A stretch of 64,000 bases of DNA from Megachile rotundata (lineage: Eukaryota; Arthropoda; Insecta; Hymenoptera; Megachilidae): assembly GCF_050947335.1 (NCBI RefSeq), contig NC_134995.1, forward strand, positions 11,198,501-11,262,500. Reading direction: 5' to 3'. The first letter of the stretch is position 1; each line of letters begins with the position of its first letter. The notes beneath the pieces are model-generated. The model was not told the origin of the DNA, made no database searches, and saw only the letters and a list, made by a program, of their open reading frames with translations. Positions 38,427 to 51,099 of the stretch are shown in pieces. Both the position numbers and the translations under genes were made by a program.

Positions 38427-39165
38427 TAGAGACGTGTTGAGTTGAGGTAGTCAGTGAAAATCAAAATAAAAGCTTGTAAAATACAGGGCCTTAGAAATAT
38501 TACTTAATACAATTTAACCCAAATGAAGTGTCGATGAAGTCCCTGAGTGGAAAAGTCTAACTAAAGTCCCGATTTGAAGAGTGAAGAAGTACCAAATGGA
38601 GAAGCAGTACCAATCTTGATTTATAGCGATTGAATTTCGACTAAGAAAAGTTTGGAAAATTCTGCAAGAAGATTTTATAAAGGCACATAGTCGAGTTGAG
38701 GTTGTCACTGAAAATCAAAATAAAAGCTTGTAAAATACAAGATCCTAGAAAAGTTACGTAATGCAATTTCACCCAAATGCAGTGTCGATGAAGTTCCTGA
38801 GTGAAGAAGTCCATGAATGAAAAAACTAACGTCCCGATTTGAAGAGCGAAGAAATACCAAATGGAAAAGCAGTTTCAATCTTGATTTATAGCGATTGAAT
38901 TTCGACTAAGAAAAATTTGGAAAACTCTGCAAGAAGATTTTATAAAGGCACATAGTCGAGTTGAGGTAGTCACAGAAAATCAAAATAAAAGCTTGTAAAA
39001 TACAAGGTCCTAGAAAAGTTACGTAATGCAATTTCACCCAAATGCAGTGTCGATGAAGTTCTTGAATAAAAAAATCCACGAATGAAAACCCTAACGTCCC
39101 TATTTGAAATACCAAACCGAGAAGTACCAGTCCTGATTTATCTCGGTTGAATTTCGACTACTTCG
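38427..39165. repeat. Tandem array, unit about 254-265 bp, three copies
   Basis: The anchor gagttgagg is at 38439, 38693 and 38958. Shared segments are gaaaatcaaaataaaagctt, gcagtgtcgatgaag, tcttgatttatagcg and gattgaatttcgacta. The third copy is cut short. Confidence 0.9.
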
Positions 39166-40695
39166 ATCGCAAAGACTGAGTTACGCGTTTCACCATGAGA
39201 TGCATCGATCATGCCTATACAGGCAGACGTATCATGCTAGCACGATAATTAATGCAAATCGCGGGCCGATAATATCGAGCAAGTTAGAGGGAAAAGTTAG
39301 CGGTAACGTGACACGCGCCACTAAAGTTCCAATTTCGCCCGGTTTGAAATACGCAAATTGGCGTTGGTCAGCACGCTCGGACGACGACATTGTCCCGTTT
39401 CGTGGCGATAAATCGAGCACGGGCATCGTTTTATCGGCCCGTACCGATCGTTTGTCTTGTCTCGCAGGACCAGTGGGACGCGAAACGCCATGGTAATATG
39501 AGCAGCATCGGAGCCAGGGGGAATTTTCTAGCCGCCACGGAACGAGTCCACCCTTGGAAATCCTAAACCGATCACGTTTTCAGTCCTCTTGTAGCTTGTC
39601 GACGTTGTGGACAACGTCGACCCGGATGGAACGAGGTCCGCTTTGGAAAATCGCGAGCACGATCCGGCTGAGACCGCGTGTTGCGTTTCTGGCGCGAATG
39701 AAAGTGCGGGATACGTGTATACTGGCTTGAAAAGGAAAGTAGACCTCGATTCTAATGCTTCTTCTTTTTCCCTCCTTTTTTTCGTTTCTACTCGGGTTTT
39801 GCCGCGTTCGATTTAAAAATTCGCAACATTGAAGTCACTTTGTTCTTCAGTTTCGGTAGGGAATGGTACTTTTCGAAATACACTGGAAAACTTTTGAGGT
39901 CCTTTGCATATCTCAAACGAGGTGACATCGTCATCGACTTTAGCAGATTAAATAACTTTCTAAGTCGGTTCCAAGTCAGAGACTCAGGAGATTCGAGGAA
40001 ATATGTGATAGGGAAGAATCTGATTTCGTTGCATGCAGAAACCGGAAGATCTTTTGTTCGGTCGTCGATCGCAGTTCCTGGCTAATTAATGACACGCTGC
40101 CGATTAGAAATCCCGAGTAAGCCACGCGACGACAATGGCCACCTGCCGATCACGAATCCTAGAGGCCGCTTTCGACAAGGACGATAACGCTGTGGAAAAC
40201 GACGGGGAACAAGAGAAAGATACAGATATCGGCGGAAAAGAGATACAGATGGAGGATCGCGGCTATTTGCACGGCGAAAGCGAGCAAGCGGTTTCCACTT
40301 GGTGTTATCCGACGCCGAGCGACGCGACGCGACGGTGAAAACGATGCCTAACCGATATTCTTCCTTCAACTCGATCGGTTTCCTGGATTAATCTATTTCG
40401 CGTGCTATCACTGACGATAATGAGCAGGAGAAACAGGAGGCATAGGCATATGCAAATCGGGGAGCATTTTTTATTAAAGAAATAAAAAAAAATCGTCCTC
40501 GTTAATATCAATTTTCTTTTCAAGAGACTTCTTCGTGTTTAAAAAATTCCAAATAATATATTTCATTTCTGACAGGAGATTCCGTAATATACTTTATCTT
40601 TTAATACAAACATGTAATATGTACACTTGTCAAGACGAAAATGCTGCGATCAACATCAGCCAGTTAGGAGGTTGTGTCGGTAAAATAAAAATTTG
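39166..40695. other. No supported gene
   Basis: Mixed G+C sequence. Frames near 39.2-39.5 and 40.1-40.4 kb overlap on both strands and show no recognisable motif. Confidence 0.5.
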
Positions 40696-40697
40696 AT

Positions 40698-40712
40698 CAG
40701 CGCCATCTAGCG
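40698..40712 (+). promoter_or_regulatory. CTCF-like motif at the left tip of the palindrome
   Basis: cagcgccatctagcg resembles the GCGCC(n)CTAG(n)G core bound by CTCF in animals. The mirrored copy is at 41310-41324, so two sites point in opposite directions at the tips of the palindrome. Binding is inferred from motif shape only. Confidence 0.35.
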
Positions 40713-41309
40713 TTTGGTGTTTTGGAGCTGCTCCTGGTAGCAGGATCGCAGGAAAGCGAGGAGGTATCCGGAGTAAGAGGTCTCCCGCGCAGCTGCGCGC
40801 ATGCGCGGTACAGCTGGAGTGGGGCCACCTTTCCAACATGGCGGCACACGCGGTAAACGAAGTGACCAGGAAAGAATAATTAATAACTAGTTTTCCGAGA
40901 ACAATTTATGTACTTTTATCATTGAAAACTGATCTCTGTGCCTTTATCTATTTTCTCGTAACACATTTGTTCGGATTTTTATTGAAATTAATTATTCCAC
41001 TAGTACTTGGAGCGAAGTATTAATAATTAATTATGGTGAACAAAAATCGAAACAAATGTAGTGTAAGAAAATAGGTAAAGGCTTGGGGATCATTCTTCGA
41101 TCACGAAAGTATATAAATTGTATTCGAAAAAGTAGTAATTAATTATTCTTTAATGGCCGTATAATAGGCTGGGCGCGCCGCCATGTTGGAGAGATGGCCC
41201 CACTCCGGCTGTACCGCGCATGCGCGCGGCTGCGCGGGGGACCTCTTACTCCGGATACCTCCTCGCTTTCCTGCGATCCTGCTACCAGGGGTAGCTCCAA
41301 AACACCAAA

Positions 41310-41324
41310 CGCTAGATGGCGCTG
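41310..41324 (-). promoter_or_regulatory. CTCF-like motif at the right tip of the palindrome
   Basis: Exact reverse complement of the motif at 40698-40712. Confidence 0.35.
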
Positions 41325-41326
41325 AT

Positions 41327-44300
41327 TCGAATTTCCAAATTCTCGAGTTTCAGACAAGTCAATACAGTGTGCTTGTGTTTAATGCACTGCCCACATCGTG
41401 CATTAAGCGAACACATGCTATACATGGCTAAACATATTATATCGTAAAATATAGTACTGCGTTGATAAATATAAAACTTGACAAATATCGAAGTCATGAC
41501 ATTTATTTTATATCTCGATTGAAACTTTAAGTATTAAGTTACTACGAAAAAAGCAGCCCTATTCTAAATTTGTTGCAAACCACCGTCAGTTTCATACTTA
41601 ATCGGCATAATAAAAATGTCAATTCTAAAATGACCCAATATCGACCCGCCACGTATTTCTCCGATCCTTCGAGGGTTAATAACGCGACAAATCACGGACT
41701 TCCCGCCACGGTTATCTCTTCCTGTATGCCCGTATTCCTCTTAGTTTCAACGAATCTCGAAGGAGGTTTCCATCGAGCTCTATTACCTGCTGAAAACGAG
41801 CGGGTTCGAAGGCCACCGCTGCTGACGTTTACGGTTAACCCGGCAGCTTGATTTATCACGCCAAGACCAAGTCGTTTCTCATCCCCCGTGTGCACGACGG
41901 CTGTTCATCGGGTTCGTGGACATTCTCAGAACGGGAGAGGGGCTCTCGCTTCTTGGCGTGTAACTAAAACCGAGCGAGCATTTACTTTAATGATACGTCT
42001 GAGCCCGAAATTCCGCTTGGACTGTCGTCAAGAACTTTTTAAATCCTGCTTGTTCCTTTTACGACGAACACTGTGCACTTTGCGGGGTTTAAAGTTACCC
42101 GGGTTAAAAATAGCTCGGGGATATCGTTCAAGGTGCAAACGACAGGTGAGAATTAAACGGTGCAATGGATTCTATTTTGCATATTCAGTTAGTTATACAG
42201 AATAGCCATTATTTAGAGCTAGTCCTGTTTCGATGCAAGGTTCAGTTTGAATCAACGAAGGTCGATCAAATTCGATTGGGTTCAATTCGCGTCGATTCCG
42301 ATGATCGGCCTGATTCGATTAAACTAGATTCAAGTAGGGAGATTTAATTCAAGTAGGGAGTTCGTTCGGCTACGACTGCTTTCGTTCGCGATTTTTATGG
42401 CAAACCTTTGAAATTGTTCCTCGAAGGTACGTGCAAAAAAGGATGCGTAAGTTGACCTTGCTATTTGAAATCTTAACCAACCCTGCACGGCCACAGCAAA
42501 TTATAGGTTCCAAACCTCGGACCACTTATCGAGGTGTTACGAAAATCCATCTAGGATAAAATCGTACGAAAATTTGTACCTACACTTACCCTCTCGAGTT
42601 GTACGGCAAGATTTCATCACTCACAAAAATCTTCCCAAATCCTCGGTCAATAACCTCATAGATAATTATCTATAGAAATGATATTTTCGTCCGACGTTAA
42701 TTAAATCCGCGTCAGAAGGAAAGCAAACACTCAACCCTCGAACCCCTCGTTCGAAAGCGTCCAAGGCAAGCATGTACTCAGTCAAGGTGCAACCGCCAAC
42801 AGGCAGATCGTTCGTCGAGGTTCAGGTACCAGCGTTGACCCTACGGAACCCTTCGGAACGATAACCTGGGCTTCCCGTAAGGTAGATTTCAGCGGGGGCT
42901 AGAGGGACGTCGACGAACCCCCTCTGGCAAGGAAGGGGTATCGAGAGTTATGCGCATGTATTAAATTTCAACTCTCGCCCGAGGCCAGACACGCCGCGGT
43001 TGGTTCCTCCGCTTCGAAGCTGAAGGTGCAAGGTGCAGCGAGCCGACCTACGACCTTGGCAGTCACGACTGCGACCATCCATGCCGACGAGTCGGCACCG
43101 ACAACGTGTCCGTGTTTTGCATCCACTTGGTGCGCACGCCTGCACCCCGCCGCACATTACCGTTTCGCGCCTTCTCCACGCACAATTGCGACTTGTCACG
43201 TTTTACCAATCTTGTCCGCCATTTACCTGGCCCCGTTCGTTAATTCTCCGTTCTGAGATGTTGCTTTCTTTTCTAACTTTTCGCGTCTTATAAAAGGTAG
43301 CCGGAATACCGATTGTAAGGTAAATCAGGAAATTGATGAGGTATCAAATAACTAGTGGGCGATTTTTTAAAAAAAGTAAACTGCAATTTTTTACTGACGG
43401 TCCACGGCAAAAGCCAATACAAGAATGTCTTCATTGAGGACACCCCCGTCAGCATGGCTGTTTGGGGCACTTGGGCCCAGCGAAGTTCCCCGAGGAAGGG
43501 GAAGCGCAATGAGAAAAAGATGATGGCCTGTGTCGACCGTTCGTTAATTTCTATTTTCTAACACGATAGCTGGAAGTAGATACCCCATATCGATTCCTGA
43601 ATACCTAGATTCATTCACCAGATATCCGTTGCAAATGAGCACGCAGGGAAGCAACAAAATTGATTAATTCAATGACACTCCAGTTCTGATATCTGGTAAA
43701 TCAAGCCGCGATAAAGCGATTGGATTCGAGGTCACGTTTAATCGCTAATTAGCTTGTGCAGGTGCGTCGGTGCAGCCGCATTCCAGAACGATAAGAGAAC
43801 CGTGGTGTTTACAGTAGGCATCGAACAAAGCTCGGAGGCAAGAATGTCAGATCAGAATTGCTCGAAAACCGTGTCGTCAACTGTTGCATCGTTGCGATAA
43901 GCGAAACGTGTTTATACCAACGATCTAGTGCTAATATTTTGTCAGCCGCTGCTCGCGGAGGCAGATCGATTTATGGAGAGCAATGATATCATTCCCCTCG
44001 AAAGGAAGGAAAAGAATTTTGTTTGTAACGAGAGTCAACGAGCGTCAAAGTGGAAACAATTTTTATGATCGTAGCTGGAGATTATTGATCGCTCTTGGCA
44101 ATGAAAAGTGTCGTACTACTCCGTTTGTTTGCCACGTTGTAATCGCAAATTGTAACCGAGGTTTCGTTGCGAATTGTTCAAACATTTGTCGCATTCTTGT
44201 CGAATCACGAGACCGTACGTCACCGGTTACAATTATCTTCGGCTGTTAACGATATCTCAGTCACATGCTTCCCACGAGTCAACTACTTCCACGTTTTTAG

Positions 44301-45959
44301 CGAAAAGTTTACGACGCTTCGTTGATCGAGTTTAGAGCGGAAGAGGATGTCGGTTAGCAGGCTTCCCTATAAAAACGCGTTAAATTTAGAAGCTGTATCT
44401 GGTCCGAATTTCTTCCGATGAGGAGCAAAAAAAGACGAATAAAGGAAACGGAGAAAGTCGTCGGAGGTCGTTGAAAACGCACGGTGTTCCGGCGTAAATT
44501 CGAGACAAATGCACGTGGACCGTGGTCGGACGCTAATAAACGACGGTGAGATAACATAACATTAAATCAACGGTCGGAAGAGAGAGGCACGAATATTTCT
44601 AATTAACGAAGCATTACCGCGTTGGCGAGGACCGCCATAATGAATGCGCCAAGTATTCCCGGCCATATGTCGCGATAAACGTGCTTTTAATCGTCCACCT
44701 GGAATTCCTTGTGATCCTGAACGGAATAATTAATGCGGTGCCGGTAACTGTAACGTTCCGGTACAGTTGCGTGATTTTTCGTCAACAATTATTCCCGCTT
44801 TCGACCATTCAACCGGCTTGGACGAGTTTAGGAAATAAACGTTTCTTTACTTATTTCTGCAAATCCTCTTGTTCGATACACAGTAAATCTGTACCTGAAG
44901 TAAATAACTATCAAGAGTCCTCAACCGAGTCTTTCGCCTGTGTTTATTTTTTAGAGACTTTAGGGAGTTTGAAACAGAAAGAATTACGTAACGAAGACTT
45001 ATCACTTCGTAAGGGACTCAAAGCATCGCATAAAGTTTCCCTTTCTAGAAAGTACATTGAACGAGCGCAAGTTTCAAAATACTCCCACACATCCTGTCAA
45101 TAAATAAAATGGCGAACCGCGAGTAAATTTGGGGGAGCGTATTTCACGGAGAGGATGCTCCTGAGAGATTTAAGCGTCAAGGAGCGTGAAACGGATATTT
45201 CCGGGGCCGATTTGTACTTGGTTCGCGTAACCAAGGATCAATCTATTAATCGTTCGTTGATCGCATTGTGCCTGAAAGCGCATCGTCGCGGGTCGTGATT
45301 CTCGCGTCTCGAAATACGTATCCGGCCCCAGGGGCGGTCGAGCGACGTTTTACGATCGTAAACGGCGCGTAGGAGGCTGGGAGAGGAGCAGCAGAAAATA
45401 CTAGGGCGACGACGAGGAACGTCGAATACTTTTCTTCCTCCATCTCCCGTTCTCTTTTCCACGTTCTGCCGACTCGTCGTCGCGTCTTCGGACGACCGCA
45501 CGCTAGTTGCTATACCCGCGTATTCCGAGTCGTAAAATTAGAAACACCGCGGCGCTCGGCGAGGCGCCAGTTTTCTCGGTCGCTCCAATTCGCTCTTTGA
45601 CATTTTCGATGATAACGATCCGGGTTTTCGAAACTCTTTATCGCTTCATCTACTCCCATCTGTTATACCGCTTTTTTACAATTTTCGAAGACTTACAAAA
45701 TTACGGAGTTATAGAATTAAGCGAACGAGAGTTATTGAATTAAGTGAACTGTTTTTGTTTGGAGGAGAGCAACCACGTTTGGAGCAACCTGTATGTAGCG
45801 ATGTGTATTATTTTTTAAAACCTAGGCGCTTAGATCTATTCTGTCGCTTTTTTACAACTTCGACGTTCAAAGACCTGGCACTTTAAATCATTTTTGCCAA
45901 AGTAAGGAAAAAGAGACCTGGCTTCATATTTTATTAATAGGTAATGATACAATTAAGAA
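41327..45959. other. No supported gene
   Basis: G+C-rich at about 42720-43250. A tandem attcaagtagggag pair lies at about 42329-42360. A 68-codon + frame at 43355-43561 and a 140-codon frame at 44681-45103 have no recognisable domain. Opposing frames at 45.2-45.5 kb reflect high G+C. Confidence 0.5.
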
Positions 45960-45969
45960 AAGTGTATAA

Positions 45970-46205
45970 TTCACATACTAATATGTATACCAAAAATATA
46001 ACTATGCTGCATTTCTGCAACTTCATATGTCACTACTCAGTATACGATACTTTAAAACAGTAGTAAAAGTATTTATTAAAAACATAACTATGTTGCACAT
46101 CTGCAACTTCATATGTCACTACTCAGTATACGATACTTTAAAACAGTACTAAAAGTATGTACTAAAAATATAACCATGTTGCAATACTGCAACATTATGT
46201 ATTTA
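45970..46205. repeat. Tandem array, unit about 86 bp, three copies
   Basis: The unit contains aaaatataactatg, tgcaacttcatatgtcacta, ctcagtatacgatacttta and aaacagtactaaaagtat. Related single fragments occur at 11215-11290 and 63440-63500, so this is a dispersed family that expanded locally here. Confidence 0.9.
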
Positions 46206-46739
46206 CATAGGATTTCAAAGTTCAAAACGTTTTAGAAGAACGCAAGATTAAATTCTACGAACATTTTTCTCTCGAAGAACGCCATGTTTGAAGCAGCCAG
46301 TAGATGTAGCAGTTTACGCGTTCTAGGGAAACTTCGATTAGGAAAATGGCAAATCCACGACAAGGAAAATATTTCCGGGTGAAATCCAGGCGCGACCGCT
46401 CCGGTTTCGATGTGTGCGGACTTATTTTCAGGAAATACGATTATCGCGATCGTGCTTCTGAACCGGTGATAATTAGAAGTGATTATCCACCAGCCGGTAC
46501 TTTCTACGCCGAACAATGGGCCCCGATAAATAGCGGCCGCCACGATGCAGAAGGCAAAAGACTATCGTAAAGCAGAGGCTAAAATTACTGTTCTTAAGAT
46601 ATCGTCCGGGCCACTGACGATCGGGTAGGCTGGTCACAGTCTGCGATCAAAGATTTATCGTGCACTTCTATCGGCATAATTCTTCAATTCATTCACTGAA
46701 TAATTCGGATATTTAAGCAGATTTATGCATCTTGGATTT
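46206..46739. other. Spacer between arrays, no supported gene
   Basis: Contains an ATG frame of 74 codons at 46346-46570 (+) overlapped by a 103-codon frame on the other strand. Neither shows a domain. Confidence 0.45.
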
Positions 46740-47492
46740 CTTATTTTAAAGTAGGAAGTTTGAGATTTTTGTGGAAATGCATGTTGACTTACAGGGCAAA
46801 GAATCGTTGTGTTAAAAAAATTATCATCGTCATTCATTTTTAGTAATTTAAAAATAAGACGTCATGCTAAAAATATATGTTGACTTTCAACACGAAGAAT
46901 CATTGTATTAAAACAATTATCATTATTCTAATCTATTAATTGTACTTTAGTAATTTAAAAATGAGACATCATGCTAGAAATACATGTTGACTATCAACAC
47001 GAAGAATCATTGTATTAAAAAAGTTATCATTATTCTAATCTATTAATTGTTCTTTAGTAATTTAAAAATAAGACATCATGCTAAAAGTACATGTTGACTT
47101 TCAACACGAAGAATCGTTGTATTAAAAAAATTATCATCATCATTCATTTTTAGTAATTTAAAAATAAGACATCATGCTAAAAATACATGTTGACTTTCAA
47201 CACGAAGAATCATTATATTAAAAACATTATCATCATTCTAATCTATTAATTGTTCTTTAGTAATTTAAAAATAAGACATCATGCAGAAAATACATGTTGA
47301 CTTTCAACACGAAGAATCATTGTATTAAAAAAATTACCATCACTCCTTCCTAATCTATTAATTGTTTAGTAATTTAAAAATGAGACATCATGCAAAAAAT
47401 ACATGTTGACTTTCAACACGAAGAATCATTGTATTAAAAAAATTATCATCACTCCTCCCTAATCTATTAATTGTTTAGTAATTTAAAAATGA
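46740..47492. repeat. Tandem array, unit 95-109 bp, seven copies
   Basis: The catgttgac anchor is at about 46780, 46876, 46983, 47090, 47185, 47292 and 47401. The unit includes ttcaacacgaagaatcattg, tattaaaaaaattatcatc and tagtaatttaaaaataagac. Length alternates because a ctaatctattaattg segment is present in some copies and absent in others. Confidence 0.95.
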
Positions 47493-48489
47493 GTGTCCAA
47501 CGTCTTCATAATATAAAAAGGAAAATCTAAAAAAAAAAGAAAAAAATGTTTGAGTAATAAAATGGGATTAGAAACCCGTGCGTTACGTGTAGAGACGAAG
47601 TTTCTCTTGTTACGCTTGTTAACAATTAATTTTGTCTGAAGCGTTGTGGAACGAGATAGTTCGAAAATTCAGCGACATAAAATGGCAAAGTAATGTCGGC
47701 CAGTTGGTAAGCCACGGATAAAGAAAGAAGCACGTTAAACGCTGGTTCTCTAACGAAGCTGCCTCCCGTGTGCAATAAATACGGTTGCACGACGCGACCA
47801 ATAAACACAAGCCTAATTGCCGCATTCCCTGTTCCACCGCGAACGATTTGCATTTTCCTGTAATTATAATTCTATCCTGTATAGCCGACTACGTCGATTA
47901 GCAAGGTGTCACGGGGAATTGTACGCTCACGGATGATCGTGCTCGGTCACCGCTTGTCTGTCAATGATTCTGAAACAAGTGTATCGGCCGTTGATTTACA
48001 ATGTTTCGAAACCTTGTCGAACGACTTCATAAATTCACCGTGTTACGCGTAGGAACTTAATTAGACGTTTTTTTTCCTCCCGCTGTTTTATGGTTAGTTT
48101 AGATATTAGCCTGGCGCCTGCTCCGGCGATTGCGTACGTCTAATAGGATCGTTAGAAGTGAATGTTGCTTAGAATACGTTCTCGAGATCCACGTGTTAAA
48201 TAGCGCGATTAAGCTTCTACATTTTCGCCAACGGGAAAGCTATATTGTTACGTAACTGAAAAATACTTAATATATTAGGGGAATAAGTATTCAAAATTTC
48301 TTCGATGACTTCAAAGTTTTTTAATGAAAAATCGAAGGACTCTTTTAAAAAGGGAATCGAACAATTGCCTTTACGCTGGCAAAAAGCGTTAGAAAATTAT
48401 GGAAATTATTTTGTTGGTTACCGTTTAAGATTTCTTTAATAAATAAATGTTTTTCGCTGGCAAGTGAAACTTTGATTACTTTTCGGTAC
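47493..48489. other. No supported gene
   Basis: Overlapping minus-strand frames of 72-75 codons at 47.6-47.85 kb without recognisable motifs. Otherwise unremarkable AT-rich DNA. Confidence 0.5.
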
Positions 48490-49290
48490 CTCTTCAGGCA
48501 ACTTGTTCATTTTTGTACAAAAATCCTGAGCTTCAAATCTGAACTTTTTAGAAATACGAATATAAATTTTATGTAATTAATACTTTAGGCAACTTATTCA
48601 TTTTTGTACAAAAATTCTGAGCTTCAAATCTGAACTTTTTAGATATCGTACGAATATCAATTTCATGCAATTAATACTTCAGGCAATTTGTTCATTTTAG
48701 TATAAAAATCCTGAGCTTCAAATCTGAACTTTTTAGAAATCGTACGAATAGAAATTTTATGCAATTAATACTTTAGGCAACTTGTTCATTTTTGTACAAA
48801 AATCCTGAACTTTTTAGAAATCATACGAATATAAATTTTATGTAATTAATACTTTAGGCAACTTATTCATTTTTGTACAAAAATCCTGAGCTTCAAATCT
48901 GAACTTTTTAAAAATCATACAAATATAAATTTTATGCACTGAACACTTCAGGCAGCTTGTTCATTTTTGTACAAAAATCCTGAACTTTTTAGAAATCATA
49001 CGAATATAAATTTTATGTAATTAATACTTTAGGCAACTTGTTCATTTTTGTACAAAAATCCTGAACTTTTTAAAAATCATAGAAATATAAATTTTATGCA
49101 ATTAATACTTTAGGCAACTTGTTCATTTTTGTACAAAAATCCTGAACTTTTTAAAAATCATACAAATATAAATTTTATGCACTGAACACTTCAGGCAACT
49201 CGTAATTTTTGTACAAAAATCCTGAGCTTCAAATCTGAACTTTTTAAAAATCCTACGAATATAAATTTTATGCAATTAATTTATAGTTTC
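48490..49290. repeat. Tandem array, unit 79-95 bp, nine copies in long and short forms
   Basis: The tttttgtacaaaaat anchor recurs at about 48511, 48601, 48696, 48789, 48871, 48964, 49045, 49127 and 49206. Long units include gagcttcaaatct before gaactttttagaaatc; short units lack it. The order of forms is long, long, long, short, long, short, short, short, long. Confidence 0.95.
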
Positions 49291-51099
49291 TTTCTTCAAC
49301 GATATTGTAATGAGAACATAGCTGAAGTTTCACTTTAAACGCAGTTTGAATATTAAGGTAATGAACCGCAATATCGAAAAGACACAAAAGAGCTTTTCCT
49401 AGAACGGATGCTTTTCATAGGAAAACCTCGTAACCTTTCCACGTGCTTCAGGCTCTTAGATATATCGCGCGTGTAACAATCGAACAAGCCTCGCGTAAGA
49501 GGAAAACTGTACATCTATGCACCCGGTAATTGGCTATCATTGTTTATTTATAGCCTGGAAATTACATTGGCGGGGTGAAATATCGTAGGGACGCTCATCG
49601 TGGAACTTGAAGAACCCTGATTCTTGTTTTTCCTTATTATAAATATTATCGAAGACAAAGTCCGAAATTTATGGTCCAGCTAAAGTCCGCATGCAGTTTG
49701 TTGTTCGAACAAAATAGGCTTTCTCCTGAAATTCGATCGCAGCCGATAAAGTGGATTATACCGAATTCGATAAGGGGGCAGATAAAATAGAAAGAAAGCC
49801 GTCGAAAGCAAACTGTTTATCAATCGATAGGGGAAAAATGGGAAGAGGGTAATTGGAAGGTGTATTGTTTGTTCATGGCTGACGGAGTACGTTAACGTTC
49901 TTTGTTGCGGATGATTGGTATGCTTTCACCTACACTTTGGCAACGTGCTCATTGTCTTAAGCGTTCGGGGCTGATTTTCCTCGTTGATCGTCCAACGAGC
50001 CTCTCTGTTATTAGACTTATCAGTCCCCGGGGAAACTCGACGCGACCGATTTCTCGTAATTAAGTGAAACGAGAAAAATTCTTTATCCAGATGCTTTCTG
50101 TTACGCTTTCTTTAAGTTTTGGGTTATGCACAGTATGTCGGAAAAATAACGCGTACGAATTGTGTAACTTGAAATTGAGTTTCGAAATTCCTGAGTCACG
50201 GATTTTCAAAAGCTCGCGTTAAAAATAGTCGCGAAGAAATATCCTCGGAAACCGAGGCAGGAGCACGCGATCGATATAATAAATGCATGCATTATGCGCG
50301 AGGGAACAAAAAACGATTGTCGACGATTGACGCGAATTTCTTGTTTCTGCTCTCGAAAGTTTCATCGTCGCGCGTTATTGTGCCGGTTACGTGGGATTAA
50401 TTCATCAACTTTCTTATCTACGCTCTCACAAAGGGTGTTTTATGCTCCGTCCTTCCATTTCAAGCGAAACAAACATGTCCGCCGCGTAACTGAAAATGGA
50501 AGCCGGGTTTTTATTCCTGCGGACTCGTTTCGCCGCACGAAACGAAGCGTTTACGGTTCATTTCAGCAAGCGTTGGGTTAGTTTTTCTCGGACCTTCCCT
50601 TGAACGTCCGTGAACCGTGTAAAACTCATCGTAATAGAACCTGTAAATAATCTAGAATGTGCAAAACTACCTTCGGAACGATACGTTTTTTACGGTTCGA
50701 TGCACCTTTCTTATCGAGAATATTTAATAACATTCGTTGTACGTTAACACTTTGCTACGAACCTTTTTTGCAAGATTCAAGTTTCCTGGTACAACACGCT
50801 CCGGGCCTATTTATTTAACTAATAATAAATGGCCGGTGTAGCTCGCGGTACAACTTGCCGCGCATGTAAGGACAATACATCTCTATTTTATTCGGCCGGC
50901 ATAATGGATAGCGGACTTCACTTGTGTATACGCGGTAACAATATAATCGTGATCCCACCGCTCCTCTGAAGTCCGCTTTTGCAAAGAACGGCTCACGCGA
51001 GACAATATGCGGAAATCGCATTATCCGAGGCCGCGGGGTAGAAACCACCGCACACAATAACGCCGACGTTCGCGAAAACCCTTATCACTTTGACCAACT
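49291..51099. other. No supported gene
   Basis: Mixed DNA. A 95-codon frame at 50294-50581 has a basic, Cys-containing translation but no recognised domain. Confidence 0.5.

Larger units (their letters stand above)
40696..41326. mobile_element. 631-bp symmetric palindrome (foldback or MITE-like) with regulatory-type motifs
   Basis: Two arms of 315 bp are mirrored about base 41011. Paired landmarks all sum to 82022, so pairing is indel-free: cagcgccatctagcg at 40698 with its complement ending at 41324, gcgcatgcgc at 40797-40806 and 41216-41225, ccaacatggcggc at 40833 with its complement ending at 41189, aaagaataat at 40871 and its complement ending at 41151. The outer 150 bp are about 95% identical by eye; the inner arms are clearly lower, roughly 75-80%. 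It has no open frame beyond mirrored shadows, and no certain target-site duplication. It could be a palindromic MITE, a foldback element, or an inverted duplication. Confidence 0.85.

Noticed and set aside
40630..41431. Two mirrored frames beginning MLERWPHS on opposite strands
   Set aside because: They are the same palindrome arm read from each side, so they are not two independent proteins; no domain is recognised.
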